From: Deltaproteobacteria bacterium
Lineage (GTDB): Bacteria > Myxococcota_A > Polyangia > Nannocystales > Nannocystaceae
Assembly (NCBI GenBank): GCA_016709225.1
Contig: JADJEE010000012.1
Span: 1,054,001 to 1,118,000, forward strand
DNA: 64,000 nucleotides
Reading direction: 5' to 3'
In this document: piece after piece, positions 33,810-44,529 of the stretch
Layout: each line of letters opens with the position of its first letter
Numbering within the stretch: the first letter of the stretch is position 1
Program-made: the position numbers and the translations under genes
The notes under the pieces: generated by a model
Databases searched by the model: none
Told to the model about the DNA's origin: nothing
The model's input: the letters and a program-made list of their open reading frames with translations, nothing else

Positions 33810-34466
33810 CTAGTCGTCGCACGTCACGCGCGGGACCGGGAGGCCGCCGTCGTCGAGCGCGACTGCGCCCCAGGTGCTGCCATCGAGCTGGGTCGCGGCG
33901 GGCGTGTCGAGCACGCCCTCGGCCGAGCCGCAGGGCCCGCCGCCGGCCGCGAGGTCGCCGGTCAGGGCGATCACACCGACGCGCTCCATACCGAGGATCG
34001 GATCTGCCGCCGCCGGCACGACGAAGGGATCGAAGCGCACCGTGAACGCAGGTGTCATGAAGCCGATGATCTCACCCTCGACCGGCTCGCCGAGCGGCTC
34101 ACGCGGCGCGCTCGTGCTGCCGACGTCGAGCGACAACGGCTGCAGCGACGCCGTGAGCACGCCGTCGACGACGTCGAGCTGCGCAATGAACTGCAGCGGC
34201 AGCGTGGGATCCTCGGGCATCGCGATCGACAGCAGGTAGCCACCGCCACCGCCCGAGCCGCCGACGTCGTAGCGCACGCCGCCCGTGGCGGCGCCAGAGC
34301 TGCTGTCAGCACCGCCACCCGAGCTGTCACCACCCGTGGTGGTCATGCCGACCGTCGTGCCGATGCCGCTCGATTCACCGTCGTCGCCCGGCGGCGAGCT
34401 CGAACACGCCGCGCCGAGCAGCAACACCAGCGGGATCAGCGGGTCGACGAAGCGCATGGACATCAT
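33810..34466 (-). CDS. lipoprotein, unknown function
   Basis: This is a 218-residue secreted lipoprotein: LIPLVLLLGAAC with lipidated Cys, then a Ser/Gly/Thr/Asp linker of about 45 residues. The C-terminal domain (from GGVRYDVGGSGGGGGYLLSI) is beta-rich, with two Cys (GGPCGSAEG and the near-terminal TCDD) likely bridged. I recognise no family. The start is ATG 34466 or 34463. It lies 79 bases upstream of the methyltransferase-like lipoprotein on the same strand. Confidence 0.6.
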   Translation of the reverse strand: MMSMRFVDPLIPLVLLLGAACSSSPPGDDGESSGIGTTVGMTTTGGDSSGGGADSSSGAATGGVRYDVGGSGGGGGYLLSIAMPEDPTLPLQFIAQLDVVDGVLTASLQPLSLDVGSTSAPREPLGEPVEGEIIGFMTPAFTVRFDPFVVPAAADPILGMERVGVIALTGDLAAGGGPCGSAEGVLDTPAATQLDGSTWGAVALDDGGLPVPRVTCDD

Positions 34467-34545
34467 GCGACCACAGCCTCGGCGTGGACGCCAGCCCGCA
34501 CGGCGGATGCGGTGCACACCCTCGCGTGCGGGCGATGACGGCCGC

Positions 34546-35676
<1,131 letters not shown>

Positions 35677-35870
35677 GACGATGAACTCCAAGGGCCGAGT
35701 GGGGCCCGGGCAGTCCATACACCACCTGCACCAGGCATGGAACACCCGCGCGCTCGAGAGATCCCCAAGGCTCACGATCATCGCCATGCGGACGGATCCA
35801 CTGGCAGGGGCGATCACTGCTTTGCCAGCGCGTGTCAGCGCGCGGCGCCGACCACCGACCGGGACGCCCC

Positions 35871-37457
35871 CTACGGCGCGTCGGACTCCCACCAGCGCCA
35901 GTCGACCGCACCGCCGCCCAGCACTCGCTCGCCGCTGCGACGGTACAGCTGCCCATCGCCGACGACCAGCCATGCGCCATCCGACGAGAACGCCATCCGT
36001 GAGGTCGGCGCGTCGTTCGCGAGCGCGACCTCGGTCGGTGCGCCATCGCCGAACTCGGTGAGCGCGACGTCGCGGCCGTAGTCACTCGTGCCGTCGTTGC
36101 GTGCGTAGGCGACCGCGGTGCCATCGGGCACGACGGCGATGCTGTCGATCGAGCTCGGGTTCACCTCGGAGGAGGTGGGCGAGGTCTCGGTGATCTGCAC
36201 GCCCGCATCGAGGCCGCCCGGTGCGAGCACGTGGCGCCACAGCGAAGTGCGGTCCTCCCAGTACTCGGCGCCGTTGCGGATGCCCAGCGTGTAGATCTGA
36301 TCGCCTGCCCGCGACACCGCGAACGTCGCCGAATTGCCGATGAGTGGGCTCGGCAACGGCACCGCCACCACCTCGGGCGAGCCGGACGAGAAGCCGACGA
36401 CCTTGGTCACACCTTGGTCGACGAAGGCGAGGTGACGCCTGTCTGCGGACACCTGCGGAATGACCGTGCCCGACGCCGACAGTGGCTCGGGGACACCGGC
36501 CTCACCACCCGCGAAGGCGACCCAGAACAGGTCGTTGGTCGGGCTGGCGGCTCGGTACACGGCACCGCCATCGGCCGTGAGCACGCCGAGGTCGATGCCG
36601 GCCGCGAGTGTGACGGGCGCTTGCAGACCGTCGGGCCCCAGCGCGCGCCCGACCAGATCGTAGATCCCGTCGTCGCCGATGCGGAGCACCACCGCATCGC
36701 CGGTGAAGCCGACGACGGCGCAGCGTTCGACCTCGTCGTCGTAGGCGGCGGTCCAGGTGTTGGTGACGAGGCTCGCGACGTGGCACGTCCGCGCGCCGAG
36801 CGGTCCGAACTCGCCGGCGACGTGCGTGCCGGCAGCATGGATCGTGCCGAGCTCGATCGACGGCGTCGATCCAACGAGCTCGACCGGCTCGCCATGGCTC
36901 GTCGGCCCGACGTCGATGCGATAGCTGGTCTGCGTCGTGACCACCACCAGCACGCCGGCCACCGACGCCCACGCGAGGTCGGTCACGTCGCCGTCGAGCG
37001 CGATCGTGGCCGCGGTGCCCTCGGCACCGACCTGGGCGCGTGCGAGCCACAACGCGGCGGGCGCGTCGGCCGACGCCCGGGCCCGTAGCGCCACGAACTC
37101 CGTGCCGCTCAGCACCTCGAACCCTTCGACCACGGCGGTCGGCGCGAGCTCGGGATGGAGGTCGCGCGTTTCGAGCTCGCCGCCGTCGCCGAGTTCGACG
37201 AATCCCAGGCGCCTGCCGCCCTCGGGGAGGTCCCGTAGCCACAACAGCCGCGGCGGGAAGTCGACCGTGGGCTGCTCGCCGCCGCTCGAGTCGGCGACGC
37301 CGGTCGAGTCCTCACCGAGCGTCGCCCCCGACTCGCTGCTCGCTTCGCCGCCCGACGTCGGCGACGCCGCGCTCGGCCCACACCCCACGAGCGCCGCGCA
37401 ACATGCAACACCGCGACCCCAACGACCACACGCCAACCCAAGCATCACCTCTCCCAT
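35871..37457 (-). CDS. lipoprotein with beta-propeller-like repeats
   Basis: This is a 528-residue secreted lipoprotein: VACCAALVGC, then a short Ser/Gly linker (to about residue 62), then repeated blades such as VTDLAWASVAGVLVVVTTQT, IPQVSADRRHLAFVDQGV, SIAVVPDGTAVAYARND and RMAFSSDGAWLVVGDG. These have the PD/WD40-like 'TolB-type' pattern of 6-7 blades, typically used for binding. No catalytic site is seen. An internal ATG at 37445 is an alternative start. Confidence 0.65.
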   Translation of the reverse strand: MGEVMLGLACGRWGRGVACCAALVGCGPSAASPTSGGEASSESGATLGEDSTGVADSSGGEQPTVDFPPRLLWLRDLPEGGRRLGFVELGDGGELETRDLHPELAPTAVVEGFEVLSGTEFVALRARASADAPAALWLARAQVGAEGTAATIALDGDVTDLAWASVAGVLVVVTTQTSYRIDVGPTSHGEPVELVGSTPSIELGTIHAAGTHVAGEFGPLGARTCHVASLVTNTWTAAYDDEVERCAVVGFTGDAVVLRIGDDGIYDLVGRALGPDGLQAPVTLAAGIDLGVLTADGGAVYRAASPTNDLFWVAFAGGEAGVPEPLSASGTVIPQVSADRRHLAFVDQGVTKVVGFSSGSPEVVAVPLPSPLIGNSATFAVSRAGDQIYTLGIRNGAEYWEDRTSLWRHVLAPGGLDAGVQITETSPTSSEVNPSSIDSIAVVPDGTAVAYARNDGTSDYGRDVALTEFGDGAPTEVALANDAPTSRMAFSSDGAWLVVGDGQLYRRSGERVLGGGAVDWRWWESDAP

Positions 37458-37533
37458 GGTCGCCGAGGTGGCGATTCATGACGCGGGGTCGAAAATCGGG
37501 GGGTCGAATCGCGCGCCGGACCCAAGGCCGTGC

Positions 37534-38637
37534 CTACAGCTGCGGCCCGCCGTACATGTAGCGCCACGCCGGATCGAACACGTAGAGGCCGTCTTGCTGC
37601 GGCGAGTCGGGCGAGACGCACACCGAGCAGTGCGGGTAGCCATTGGGCACCGACGTCACCAGCCGCCGCGCGTCGCCGTAGGGCGGCATCGCGTCGTCGA
37701 TGCTGGTCGGCACGCCGAGCATGCCGGCGGCGTCCCACGCCGAGAGGATGCCGTCGTACTGGTCGTCGTCGCTGTGCGCGAGCCCGTAGAACTCGCTCAC
37801 CGGCGTGACCGAGCTGTCGTCGACCTCCCACCAGCCACCGGAGTGCATGACCACGCGGTGGAACGCGCGCCGCGTGCCGAACAGGCCGCTGCTCGACGCA
37901 CCGTGGGAGATGCCGGCGATGATCACGTGCTCGTAGCGGAGGTTGTCGTTCTCGTCGAGGTACCAGCCCCAGTCGCCGCCGGGGTGCTCCTGCGCGAGGT
38001 ACTTGAGCATCGTGACCACACGCCCCTCGGCGCTATCGGCCCGCGATGCGACGATCACATTCGAAGTGTCCTCACCCGTCAGCGCCTCCCAGCGGGTGTC
38101 GGTGTTGCAGCTGCCGCCCTGGCCGCCGCAATCCCAGCGGTTGTTGTAGTGGGGCTCGACCACGTGGAAGCCCCAGCTCGCGATCTGCCGGCCATGATTG
38201 CGCCACGACGCCGGCGTGTTGGTGTACCCCGACAGGAAGAACACCAGCTTGCCGATCGGCTCGGCGCGGGTGTCGAGGTGGGCATACTGCAGCTCGAGGT
38301 TGTCGACGACGCTGGGATCGAGCACCGCGGGATCGAGCTCGAACTCGTAGAGCTGCGGATCGCTGACATCGACGTCGGGACCGTCGGAACCACCGGTGCT
38401 CGAGCCGCTCGAGTCCGCTGAGGCGGTGCCTTCGCCGGAGCTGGCGTCGCTGGTCGCACTCGCGGTGGTCATGGCGGTGGTGCTGGCGGTCGAACCGCCG
38501 TTGGTCGCCGAACCGGCGGTGGTCGCGGTGCCCGACGACGAGCTCGCGGCGCCGGTCGAGTCACCACCGTCACCGTTCGCGGGGTCGCTCGCGCAACCGA
38601 TGGTCAAGAGCACTCCGAGGAACGTCGCGCGCCGCAT
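37534..38637 (-). CDS. secreted alpha/beta-hydrolase-like lipoprotein
   Basis: This 367-residue protein has the signal and lipobox TFLGVLLTIGC and a linker of about 60 residues (Ser/Thr/Ala/Gly). The catalytic domain follows: GKLVFFLSGYTNTPASW (oxyanion-hole strand), HVIIAGISHGASSSG with nucleophile elbow G-x-S-x-G, and possible acid/His residues in the Asp-rich C-terminal part and NGYPHCSVCVS. It looks like an esterase or lipase anchored to the surface. The substrate is unknown. The start is ATG 38637. Confidence 0.7.
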   Translation of the reverse strand: MRRATFLGVLLTIGCASDPANGDGGDSTGAASSSSGTATTAGSATNGGSTASTTAMTTASATSDASSGEGTASADSSGSSTGGSDGPDVDVSDPQLYEFELDPAVLDPSVVDNLELQYAHLDTRAEPIGKLVFFLSGYTNTPASWRNHGRQIASWGFHVVEPHYNNRWDCGGQGGSCNTDTRWEALTGEDTSNVIVASRADSAEGRVVTMLKYLAQEHPGGDWGWYLDENDNLRYEHVIIAGISHGASSSGLFGTRRAFHRVVMHSGGWWEVDDSSVTPVSEFYGLAHSDDDQYDGILSAWDAAGMLGVPTSIDDAMPPYGDARRLVTSVPNGYPHCSVCVSPDSPQQDGLYVFDPAWRYMYGGPQL

Positions 38638-38795
38638 GTCCGCAGGATATCCGACCCGACCGCGACGACGCGCACCGCGTGCCGCATCGATCGGGTCGAA
38701 GTGCACGCGGCCGTGATCACGACGTGGGCAAGCGAACACGATCGATCGTGCGAGGCGCGGGCTCGCTCACCCGCTTGCCCGCGCCCGCACACCCG

Positions 38796-41015
38796 TCACG
38801 GCAACGCCGGGCCGCCACCGCCTCCGGGGCCGCCACCGCCTCCGGGGCCGCCACCGCCTCCGCCCGGCATCACCGGGCCGCAGCCCGGCAGCATCGGATT
38901 GCGGAGCCACTTCCACGCCACCTCGTCGAAGCTGTCGTAGCAAGGATCCGCCGGCCGCTCGAGCGGTGCGCTCATCGTCACGACGTAGCCAGCGGCGCGC
39001 TCGATGTGCTCGCCGCTCTCGAGATCGACGATGCTCGAGGTCGCGGTCACGCGCCAGTGCCGGGTGACGCTCTGGTGTGCCGCGAGCTGGGCCGGCGAGC
39101 CGGTGGTGGGCAGCACCAGCGGGCACGTGTCGTTCACGCCGACGCAGACCCACGGCAGGTCGATCGGCTCACCATCGGCGTCGATCTCCTGCGCGGCGAG
39201 ATCGAACCACGTGCCGCGCATGCGCAGCGCGCCGCCCTCGACCAAGATCTCCGCATCGCCACCATCGGCGATGTAGCCCGGCTCGAGCACGATCGGCGTG
39301 CCGGCGACGGCGAGCCGCACCGGCAGCGCGGTCAGCTCGTCGAGACCCCAGAGGTCCTCGGTGAGGGTCATCTGCGGATCCGCATAGCCGAACCCGATAC
39401 GCCGCTGGGTGCGGCCCTCGGCGTCCACCAGCGTCTGCGCGCCGAGGTACGACGGCATGCTGGGGATGTCGAACACCAACGGCTCCGCGGCGGCGAACTG
39501 GTTGGCGCGCGGCAGCAGCGGCCCCACGAGCAGCGTGAACGAGCCATCGAGGGTGATGGGTCCGTCGGCCTGCACGTCGGGTGCGATGCCGAGGCGGGGA
39601 CCGGCGGCTGCAGGGCCGCGAGCGCCGGCGGCCAGCACCTCGGTGTGCGCGTCGTCCTCGTCGGCGAGTGCGGCGATGAGCAGCGCGACGAAGCCAATCA
39701 CGCCCGCGATCGCGATCCAACGTGCGATGCGCTCGAGACACTGGATGAGGAAGTGGAGCTGCTCGCGGTGATTGTCCACGCGCGGGAGCACGAGCGTGAG
39801 CGCGGTCTCGTACTGCGGCACGAGCTGCGGAATCCCGTACACCGCACCCGCAGCGGCGAGCACGGCGATTCGAGCCGCGCCCGCGCGGCCGATCGCGGCG
39901 TGGCCCACCGTGATCATGGTGAGCGCCGTCGCGGGTGCGAACAGCGGCCACAGCGGCGGACCTGCAGGGGCGCCCAGGCGCGCGGCCGCAGCGAGGTTGC
40001 GCAGGTGATCGACCAACACCACCGAGAGCGTTGCGAGCTGGGCGGCCGCCTGCAGCGCGGGCCATGCTTCGAACGCCACCAGGTCCTCCGCACGGATGGC
40101 GGCGGCCGTGCACGCCTGTGACTCGGCGGGGACCTGGATCTCCTCGCAGACGAGGGCCCCTTCGGCCAGCGAGGTCTGCAGCAGCGAGAGCGAGAACAAC
40201 GCGACCACGTTCGCGAGCATGTAGTTGTCGAGCTGGGTCGGACACAACCGCCGCGCCCACCACGCTTGACCGCCTGCCCACGCGGCCTGCGGTCCGGGAC
40301 CACCGGCCTGGACGTCGGGCGCAGCGGCCAGATCGAGCAACGGCTCGGGCAACGGCTCGGGCAACGGCTCGGCGGCGCCATCGACATCGGGCGTGGCCGC
40401 CAGCGCATCCGCACAACTGGGCCTCGCGCTCGCGTCCTCGAGCATCGCCTGCAGCAGCGCGCCGCTCGCCGTGCCTGCCGGCACGCCCGGCTCGGCGCTG
40501 TCGAACTGCACCCACGGCAGCTCGCCGTTGGCCTCGCCGTCCGCTCCTGCGGCCGCCAGCGTCAGCGTGAAGTCGACGTAGCGATCGGCCTCGACGGACG
40601 GTCGCATCTCGAGCTCGAGCTCGAGGTGATCCACGCGTGGATCGAGGGCGGCCGTGCCGGTGGCTGCAACCGTCGACGTGCGCTCGGGCATGGGCCAGTG
40701 CGCGGGGTCGGGATCGAGCCCGAACAGGCTCGGGTCCGGCAGCGGTGGCGTGCTGGGAGCGCCCGCGACCACGTCGTACGCGGGCACGGCCGGGTGCCGC
40801 GACGGTGTCGCGCCATCGCGCTCGGGGGCCTCACCGGCGTCGTCGGTCTCGACGACGTCGTCGTCGTCGTCTTCGATCTGCGCGGTGTGGGCTCGCTCGC
40901 TGCAGCCGGGGATCGCCACGGCCGCAGTGGTGATCGAAAGCAGCATCGCCATCGCGCGTGCCGCCAGGCCAGTCGCTCGCCCGAGGCACTGGGGTGGGGG
41001 TTCTCTCGTCGTCAT
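38796..41015 (-). CDS. large exported protein with membrane segments and Gly/Pro tail
   Basis: This 739-residue protein starts at ATG 41015 behind a good ribosome site (GGAGAGGACGAGGTC before ATG). The signal ends AVAIPGC, then a poly-Asp stretch. The middle has hydrophobic segments such as LANVVALFSLSLL, ALTMITVGHAAIG and IAIAGVIGFVALLIAALA. After residue 500 a beta-rich region carries PLVFDIPSMPSYLGAQTL and a Cys pair (WVCVGVNDTCPLV). The tail is repeats of PGGGGG. I recognise no family. It lies downstream of the ECF sigma gene on the same strand. Confidence 0.6.
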   Translation of the reverse strand: MTTREPPPQCLGRATGLAARAMAMLLSITTAAVAIPGCSERAHTAQIEDDDDDVVETDDAGEAPERDGATPSRHPAVPAYDVVAGAPSTPPLPDPSLFGLDPDPAHWPMPERTSTVAATGTAALDPRVDHLELELEMRPSVEADRYVDFTLTLAAAGADGEANGELPWVQFDSAEPGVPAGTASGALLQAMLEDASARPSCADALAATPDVDGAAEPLPEPLPEPLLDLAAAPDVQAGGPGPQAAWAGGQAWWARRLCPTQLDNYMLANVVALFSLSLLQTSLAEGALVCEEIQVPAESQACTAAAIRAEDLVAFEAWPALQAAAQLATLSVVLVDHLRNLAAAARLGAPAGPPLWPLFAPATALTMITVGHAAIGRAGAARIAVLAAAGAVYGIPQLVPQYETALTLVLPRVDNHREQLHFLIQCLERIARWIAIAGVIGFVALLIAALADEDDAHTEVLAAGARGPAAAGPRLGIAPDVQADGPITLDGSFTLLVGPLLPRANQFAAAEPLVFDIPSMPSYLGAQTLVDAEGRTQRRIGFGYADPQMTLTEDLWGLDELTALPVRLAVAGTPIVLEPGYIADGGDAEILVEGGALRMRGTWFDLAAQEIDADGEPIDLPWVCVGVNDTCPLVLPTTGSPAQLAAHQSVTRHWRVTATSSIVDLESGEHIERAAGYVVTMSAPLERPADPCYDSFDEVAWKWLRNPMLPGCGPVMPGGGGGGPGGGGGPGGGGGPALP
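38811..38864. repeat. three 18-bp tandem repeats encoding a PGGGGG tail
   Basis: Units of gccgccaccgcctccggg begin at 38811, 38829 and 38847 (the last one incomplete). On the minus strand they encode the glycine-rich C-terminus of the large exported protein just before its stop. Confidence 0.8.
40338..40372. repeat. three 12-bp tandem repeats encoding PLPE
   Basis: The unit caacggctcggg occurs three times (last copy one base short). It encodes a Pro-Leu-Pro-Glu stretch in the large exported protein, probably a stiff spacer. Confidence 0.75.
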
Positions 41016-41221
41016 GACCTCGTCCTCTCCAGGGTTGCGGCTGGCGCAGTTGCCACCGCCGCGGCCTACGTCCGACGACACCCCACGATCGATCAGCGCC
41101 GAGCGCCCAGAGCCCTGCCCGCACCGACGCCGAGAGAATCGCGGCCGACCCTGATCGATCGCCCACCCTCGCCGGACCTATCCCGCGATGCGGATCGACC
41201 ACGGGCGCGCGCGACCGAGCT

Positions 41222-41815
41222 CTAGCGCAGTGCGCGGGCGCAGGCCTCGACCGCGTCCGGGGCCACACCTCGGGCGCCGAGCGCCTCGCGCAGGCGGTCG
41301 CGGGCGATGCGAAGACGACTGCGCACCGTGCCCTCGGGGATGCCCAGGATGCCGGCGATCTCCGGTGCGCTCAGGTCCTCCCAGTAGAACAGCTCGAGCG
41401 CGACCTGTTGCTCGAGCGGCAGCTCGCGCAGCGCCTCGATCACGTCGGCCTGCGCGCGCGCGAGCGAGAGCACACTCGCGGGTGAGTGGCCGTCGAGCTG
41501 GCCCAGCGACGTCGTCATCGGGTCGACGCGACCACGGGGGCCCATGCGCCGCTCGAAGTGACGACGCAGGAGGTTGTACGCGACACCCAACAGGAACGGT
41601 CGCAATCCCGCGCCGGCGACCACGACGTCGCGGCGCTCGAGGCAGACGAGAAAGGTGTCTTGGATCAGGTCGTCGAGCGCCTCGTCCGCCTTGAAGCGAA
41701 ACACCCGCGCGACCGCGGCCATGTGGCGCGCGAACAGCTCGTCGGCGGCGGTCGAGTCTCCCGCGCGCCATCGCACCAGCAGCTCGGCGTCGTCGCTCGC
41801 TTGCGCCATGCCCAC
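41222..41815 (-). CDS. ECF-type RNA polymerase sigma factor
   Basis: This is a 197-residue sigma70-family factor: region 2 LFARHMAAVARVFRFKADEA followed by LDDLIQDTFLVCLERRD, and region 4 LPLEQQVALELFYWEDLSAP, EIAGILGIPEGTVRSRL. There is no anti-sigma gene nearby. The divergent neighbour is a Ser/Thr kinase, a pairing seen repeatedly in myxobacteria, where the kinase may control the sigma factor. The start is ATG 41815 or 41809; it lies only 11 bases from the kinase start as drawn. Confidence 0.9.
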   Translation of the reverse strand: MGMAQASDDAELLVRWRAGDSTAADELFARHMAAVARVFRFKADEALDDLIQDTFLVCLERRDVVVAGAGLRPFLLGVAYNLLRRHFERRMGPRGRVDPMTTSLGQLDGHSPASVLSLARAQADVIEALRELPLEQQVALELFYWEDLSAPEIAGILGIPEGTVRSRLRIARDRLREALGARGVAPDAVEACARALR

Positions 41816-41826
41816 GCAACACTAGC

Positions 41827-44430
41827 ATGTCGACCCTCTGCCCAACGCCGGACCGGCACGCCGTGTCGTGTACGATCGCCAGCGTGCCGACCGACGCTGC
41901 CTCGCCCGACGCGTCGCCGACGACCGGCGCCGAGGCAGCGCTGGGCGCTCGCATGGCGGCCGCGCGACCGGGACTCGACGATCCCGTGATCGCAGCGGCG
42001 ATGGCACGTCTGCGCAGCGCCCATGGCGTGGGGATGCCCGCGCGGATCGGGCGCTATCAGCTGCGTCGGTGCCTCGGCATGGGAGGTTTCGCGCACGTCT
42101 ACGCCGCCGATGATCCATTGCTGTCGCGCACGGTCGCGATCAAGCTACCGCTGGCCGGCACCGCCGCCCTCGACGATCGGTTCCGTCACGAGGCGCAGGT
42201 GCTCGCGCAGCTCGAGCACCGCAACATCGTGCGCATCTTCGACGTCGGGCGTCGCGAAGACGCGAGCTCGGCCTTCATCGTGATGGAGCTGGTCGTCGGC
42301 ACGACCCTGGCCACGTGGCTGTCGAGGCCGCGTGCGGTCGCGAGCACGCTGGCGGTCTTCCACGATGCCGCCAGCGGCATCGCGGCCGCGCATGCCCTGG
42401 GCATCCTGCACCGCGACATCAAGCCCTCGAACATCCTGCTCGGCGACGACGGCGTCGCCAAGGTCGCCGACTTCGGCATCGCGCGCATCCGCGTCGACAC
42501 CACCGCCGACGACGCGGCCGACATCGCTTCGCGGCCCGCGTCCGCGCGCAGCGACGACAGCATCGATGCGCGCTGGGCCTCCGGCACCCCGAGATACATG
42601 GCCCCGGAGCAACGCAACGGGGTCGCGACCGACGAGCGCTCGGACATCTACAGCTTCGCGGTGACGCTCTTCGAAGCGCTGTATGGCGCGACCCCCAGCT
42701 TCGATGGGGATGGGCAGCCGATCATCCCGAGGCGACCGCGGATCCCGGGTCGCGTCCGTCACGCGCTCGTGCGCAGCTTGCAGCCCCGAGTCGGTGATCG
42801 CCTCGCGCGGATGAGCGAGTGGACGGTCGCGCTGCGCCCCGCTGCGGCGCGCCCCCGCGTCGCTGTCATCGGTGCGCTCGCGCTGTCGCTGTCGGCGTTG
42901 GGGATCGCATGGTGGGGCAGCCACGCCACGCCGCGCGCGACCTCACCGCGCGAGCCCGTGGTCGCGTCCCCGGTCGCAGCCGACGATGCCCCCGACATCG
43001 CAGCCGCGCTCGCCGAGGTCGACGCCCGGCTCGACGCCTACGACGTTGCAGGCGCGGCGGTCGTGCTCGAGCGCCTCGCGACGGTCGCGAAGCAGCGGCA
43101 CGACGACGTCACGCTGCTCCGCGTCGAGCTGCGCCGCGCGATCGCGGCAAATACCGCGGGCCTCGAGCGCATATCCGAGGCGCTGTTGCACGAGGTCGTG
43201 CAAGCCAGCGAGCGCCTCGACGATCCCCACACGAAGGCCTCGGCTCACCTCGCGCTCGCGCTCGCGGCTGCGCTGGGCCACCGCGATCGCACGGAGGCGG
43301 AGCTGCAGCTCGGCTTCGCGCGGGCCGCCACGGCCCGCGCCGGCTCCCCCTGCGATCTCGTGCTCGCTGCGAGCGCCCGCGCCGGCGAGCTGCTGCGGCT
43401 GCAGGGGCACGCCCGCGAGGCGCTCGCGGTGCTCGGCGCCGTCGACAGCAGCGCCAGCAGCTGCCCGTCGCTCCACCCGCGCCAACGCGGGCGCTTCAGC
43501 GAGGCGCTCGCCCTGGCAGAGCTCGCCAGCGGCGATGATGCCGGCGCCACCGCGCGTCTCGAGGGTCTACTCGCCGCGCACGAGCGTCGCTGGGGCCCCG
43601 CAGATCCGCGCCTGATCGGGCCGCTGACGAACCTCGCGCTCGTGAGCGGTTCGACGCGCGCGTTCGAGGCCTGCGAACGCTACGCCGGTCGCGTGATTGC
43701 GCTGGCCGACCTGCACCACCTCGATCGCGGCACGATCGACGCAGCGATCTCCGACCTCGCGATGGCGATGGTCGTCACGGGGCGCCGCGAGCAAGGGCTG
43801 CCGGCGCTCGAAGAAGTGCTGCAGCGTCGCATCGCGCGTGGTGCCCATCCACCGCGCATCGCCGAGGCGCGCCTGCGTGTGGGGCAACAAGCCATCGAGT
43901 CGGGCCGCTTCGAGCTCGGCCTGCGTCACGCGTGGGGCGCCGTGGCCGACTTCGAGGCCACCAGCGGTGCCGCCGAGCAAGGCGCCGCGATTGCCCGCAT
44001 CAGCGTCGCGGTCGCCTCGAGTGGCCTCGGCGACGAACGCACTGCGGCCGAGCAGTATCGCCTCGTGCTCGAGCGCTTCACCCCGACGCTCGCTCCCCGC
44101 CACCCGCTGATGCTGGCCGCGCGCGCGAACCTCGTGAAGTCCGAGCTGCGATCGGAGCACATCGACGCCGCCGCCCAGGCCCTGGCCGACCTCGAGGCCG
44201 CGCTCGGCGACGACGCGCGGCGCCCAGACCGGGCGGCGATGCTCGAGCACATGCACTCGATGCTCGCCTACCGTCAGGGCCGACGCAGCGAGGCGCTCGC
44301 GCTGGCGCGTCGCGCCGTCGATCACTTCGGGCACGAGCAGTCGTACGACGCGGCCAGCGCGAGGGATTGGCTCGCAGCATCGAGCGCTCACGAACCGCGA
44401 CCGTCGGCGATCTACGAGGCTATCCGCTAG
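41827..44430 (+). CDS. membrane Ser/Thr protein kinase with TPR-like C-terminus
   Basis: This Hanks-type kinase is 867 residues if started at 41827. The glycine loop GMGGFAHVYAADDP, Lys in VAIKLPL near residue 105, HRDIKPSN near 195, ADFGIARI near 215 and ASGTPRYMAPEQ are intact. A membrane span (VAVIGALALSLSALGIAWWG) lies near 344-363, then a long helical TPR-like external part. The divergent sigma gene starts 11 bases away, so the true start may be GTG 41884 (MPTDAASPDASPTTG) or later. It may sense envelope or nutrient signals and act on the linked ECF sigma factor. Confidence 0.9.
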   Translation: MSTLCPTPDRHAVSCTIASVPTDAASPDASPTTGAEAALGARMAAARPGLDDPVIAAAMARLRSAHGVGMPARIGRYQLRRCLGMGGFAHVYAADDPLLSRTVAIKLPLAGTAALDDRFRHEAQVLAQLEHRNIVRIFDVGRREDASSAFIVMELVVGTTLATWLSRPRAVASTLAVFHDAASGIAAAHALGILHRDIKPSNILLGDDGVAKVADFGIARIRVDTTADDAADIASRPASARSDDSIDARWASGTPRYMAPEQRNGVATDERSDIYSFAVTLFEALYGATPSFDGDGQPIIPRRPRIPGRVRHALVRSLQPRVGDRLARMSEWTVALRPAAARPRVAVIGALALSLSALGIAWWGSHATPRATSPREPVVASPVAADDAPDIAAALAEVDARLDAYDVAGAAVVLERLATVAKQRHDDVTLLRVELRRAIAANTAGLERISEALLHEVVQASERLDDPHTKASAHLALALAAALGHRDRTEAELQLGFARAATARAGSPCDLVLAASARAGELLRLQGHAREALAVLGAVDSSASSCPSLHPRQRGRFSEALALAELASGDDAGATARLEGLLAAHERRWGPADPRLIGPLTNLALVSGSTRAFEACERYAGRVIALADLHHLDRGTIDAAISDLAMAMVVTGRREQGLPALEEVLQRRIARGAHPPRIAEARLRVGQQAIESGRFELGLRHAWGAVADFEATSGAAEQGAAIARISVAVASSGLGDERTAAEQYRLVLERFTPTLAPRHPLMLAARANLVKSELRSEHIDAAAQALADLEAALGDDARRPDRAAMLEHMHSMLAYRQGRRSEALALARRAVDHFGHEQSYDAASARDWLAASSAHEPRPSAIYEAIR

Positions 44431-44529
44431 GAGCTCACGAGCGGCGGGCACACCTCGGGCTGACGCGCGCACGCCCGCGATGCGACGCCGAGCAAGCCTC
44501 GACGTCGCACCGCTTGCGCAAGGCGGTGT

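Noticed and set aside
33807..33815. CTAG at the stop of a lipoprotein gene as a fourth palindromic element
   Set aside because: Only the CTAG is present; neither arm of the repeat is found beside it.
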